Assembly (NCBI RefSeq): GCF_013425525.1
Contig: NZ_JACCKA010000054.1
Coordinates: 1-64,000 of the forward strand
Direction: 5' to 3'
Origin: Luteimonas salinisoli
Lineage (GTDB): Bacteria; Pseudomonadota; Gammaproteobacteria; Xanthomonadales; Xanthomonadaceae
DNA length: 64,000 nt
The notes beneath the pieces were generated by a model that was given only the letters and a program-made list of their open reading frames with translations, was not told the origin of the DNA and searched no databases. A program made the position numbers and the translations under genes. Positions 61,348 through 64,000 of the stretch are shown here, one piece after another (the first letter of the stretch is position 1; the number at the start of each line of letters is the position of its first letter).

Positions 61348-62072
61348 GGATCGGTCGGCGGCACGCCGGGATCGAACGCGAAGCCGTCGCCGATGTCCTC
61401 CAGGCAGCGCAGCGGCTGCGCGGGCAGGCGCAGCCAGGTCTTTTCCATGGCGTCGTCCTCGATCGACCCTTCCGCCCTCCATGCCCTGCGCGTGAGGTAG
61501 TTGGCGCTGGTCTCCTGCACCGCGCCGCTGCCGCGGTGCAGGTGGCGATGGTCGTGGCCCACCAGGCGGAAGCAGCCCTCCCGCCAGCGGAACGTGAATC
61601 CGCTCCGGCTGGTGGACCAGGTTCCCGCACTCGCCCACAGGTGCAGGCCGATCCGCAACGCGCCGTCGACGATGCCGACCCCTCCGTTCTCGGAGAGGAA
61701 GTCGTCCAGCGTCGGCGAGTACGGCCTGGGAATCAGCGCATGGTCGGCCAGCACGCGCCGATAGCCGCCCGGCCGCTCGGCGAAGGCGGCGACCAGCATC
61801 CTCGGATTGGTATCGAAGACGGGCGGCCCCAGCGCCTCGTTCGGGATCCGATTGCCGGGATCGTCCATCTTCAGCAGCAGCACCAGGTCGTCGCGGCCGT
61901 CGCCGTCCAGATCGCCCGCGTGTCGCTGTTCCAGGCGCCAGCCGGCGGGCACGAAGCCCTCCGCGTCCCCGGCACGTTCGGCGACGACCGGATAGTCCAC
62001 GTGCGGATGGAACGGGTCCGCGGCGGCGGCCGCCGCCGGAACCAGCAACAGGACCAGCACGGTCCAGCGCAT
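61344..62072 (-). CDS. Exported VCBS/FG-GAP-like hypothetical protein
   Basis: This 242-residue protein has a signal peptide (WTVLVLLLVPAAAAAADP). A calcium-loop-like repeat HAGDLDGDGRDDLVLLLKMD (about residues 52-71) of the FG-GAP/VCBS type follows. GYRRVLADHALIPRPYSPT and SRSGFTFRWREGCFRLVGHDH are further blocks. Similar exported proteins occur singly in many Proteobacteria; the function is unknown. ATG 62072 is used; a GTG two codons earlier overlaps the purA stop and may be the real coupled start. It overlaps the ERCC4 gene. Confidence 0.75.
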   Translation of the reverse strand: MRWTVLVLLLVPAAAAAADPFHPHVDYPVVAERAGDAEGFVPAGWRLEQRHAGDLDGDGRDDLVLLLKMDDPGNRIPNEALGPPVFDTNPRMLVAAFAERPGGYRRVLADHALIPRPYSPTLDDFLSENGGVGIVDGALRIGLHLWASAGTWSTSRSGFTFRWREGCFRLVGHDHRHLHRGSGAVQETSANYLTRRAWRAEGSIEDDAMEKTWLRLPAQPLRCLEDIGDGFAFDPGVPPTDP

Positions 62073-62074
62073 GC

Positions 62075-63535
<1,461 letters not shown>

Positions 63536-63569
63536 TTATCCGGGATTGCCGGTGGAATGCCAGCCTTGC

Positions 63570-63664
63570 GTGCGCCGCTGCGCCGCGGGTGGCTCCGGCC
63601 GCGAGGCGGCGATTCCCGGGAGCAGTCGACCGCGCCGGCTTTCGCGCGCATGGCACGCTCCCGC
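63570..63664. repeat. Dispersed intergenic palindromic repeat, copy 7
   Basis: TGGCTCCGGCCGCGAGGCGG, then CGATTCCCGGG (63590 on), is the shared centre. CGCCGGCTTTCGCGCGCATG, then GCACGCTC (to about 63660), is the right arm. The left arm is degenerate. The 377-bp gap 63368-63744 also holds the terminator at 63496 and a short related fragment near 63448 (CGCGGCCATGGGGCGCTCC). Confidence 0.75.
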
Positions 63665-63744
63665 GGGGGGCGGGGGGGCGCCGCTCCTGGTGGGATCGGC
63701 AGGCGCGCTTGGTCGCGGCCGCTGCGCGGCTCAGGCGCTCCGGA

Positions 63745-63933
63745 TCAGGCGCCCCGGACCAGGAACAGGGCCAGCGCGCCGGCGCCCAGGACGATGCCGC
63801 CAACGATGCGCAACTGGCGGTCCGGCATCGCCAGCATCTGTTCGGCGGCGCGCTTCCAGCCGCGGGGGGCGACGAACAGCACCAGGCCCTCCAGCACTGC
63901 CACCAGGCAGAGGGCCGCCCACAGATCGCTCAT
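63745..63933 (-). CDS. DUF2065 small membrane protein (YjeT-like)
   Basis: This 62-residue protein has two hydrophobic helices (LWAALCLVAVLEGLVLFVAP and IVGGIVLGAGALALFLV) joined by a short basic loop (RGWKRAAEQMLAMPDRQLR), the YjeT/DUF2065 pattern. The start overlaps the hflC stop (ATGA). It probably works near the HflKC complex, but no function is known. Confidence 0.92.
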   Translation of the reverse strand: MSDLWAALCLVAVLEGLVLFVAPRGWKRAAEQMLAMPDRQLRIVGGIVLGAGALALFLVRGA

Positions 63934-64000
63934 CGATCGCTGCGCATGTATTGCAGGAACGGATCGTCGCGTTCGAGCACGATCACCGCATTGCCGTCCT
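63930..64000 (-). CDS. hflC: HflC C-terminal end (partial)
   Basis: The last codons read DGNAVIVLERDDPFLQYMRSDR before TGA at 63930-63932. This fits the C-terminus of HflC (E. coli ends in a similar LVLDPDSDFFRYM-type run). The position directly before DUF2065 and purA supports it. The rest of the gene lies beyond the right end of the window. Confidence 0.75.
   Translation of the reverse strand, partial: DGNAVIVLERDDPFLQYMRSDR

Overview
The window is high-GC, gene-dense chromosomal DNA of a gammaproteobacterium. The family is most likely Lysobacteraceae/Xanthomonadaceae (Lysobacter, Luteimonas or Pseudoxanthomonas relatives). The grounds are the gene repertoire: fused RlmKL, an M2 dipeptidase lipoprotein, a tandem glycine riboswitch before gcvP, an hflC-DUF2065-purA order, and dispersed GTAGGAGCGGC-type intergenic repeats. 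This is an inference from gene content only; no 16S or marker tree is available here. No tRNA, rRNA, CRISPR array, prophage or replication origin was seen.

Layout. 1-1.4 kb: an intact IS4-type insertion sequence with inverted ends and a probable target duplication. 1.4-6.5 kb: rlmKL, a small hydrolase, ampD-like amidase, tesB and a DUF2007-like protein. 6.6-9.3 kb: an ECF sigma factor fused to a membrane domain, followed by two exported proteins. 9.4-14.5 kb: a six-EF-hand protein, a PAP2-like membrane protein overlapping bpt, an exported nuclease/phosphatase-fold lipoprotein, and purT. 14.6-21.1 kb: a long plus-strand run that begins with an SPFH protein, a small membrane protein and an Arc-type DNA-binding protein behind a palindromic operator, then DUF3887/DUF4177 proteins, a hydrolase, a PH-like protein, a VanY-type carboxypeptidase and an FAD oxidoreductase. 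21.1-25.6 kb: AlkA-like glycosylase with DUF423, an SRPBCC membrane protein, and a DesK/LuxR-type two-component system. 25.8-31.2 kb: a GNAT enzyme, minC-minD-minE with repeats between minC and minD, a putative zinc peptidase and an M2 metallopeptidase.

31.4-40.8 kb: an MFS transporter and a VOC protein, then the most notable cluster, a complete four-gene Wadjet (JetABCD) plasmid-defence operon transcribed leftwards. It sits 78 bp downstream of a VapBC toxin-antitoxin pair that has its own palindromic operator. The Jet genes overlap by 4-14 bp and are clearly one operon: JetA/JetB/JetC form the SMC-like motor and JetD the toprim nuclease.

40.8-50 kb: a potassium-channel gene relic, an M48 peptidase, an exported hydrolase, an HxlR regulator divergent from a GST, and gcvP behind a tandem glycine riboswitch. 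GcvP carries an unusual in-frame insertion of about 50 residues. 49.6-57.2 kb: a WYL regulator divergent from a second GST, a zinc alcohol dehydrogenase, an FMN reductase, a lysine-rich histone-H1-like protein, xthA and a DHA2-type MFS pump divergent from a phasin-like protein. 57.2-64 kb: AlkB, small hydrophilic genes (one frameshifted), a DUF1989 gene overlapping a GntA-type heme N-hydroxylase homologue, an ERCC4-type nuclease, an exported VCBS-like protein, purA, a terminator, DUF2065 and the C-terminal end of hflC.

About seven copies of one roughly 100-bp palindromic repeat lie between genes, and in at least two cases the repeat provides the stop codon of the neighbouring gene.
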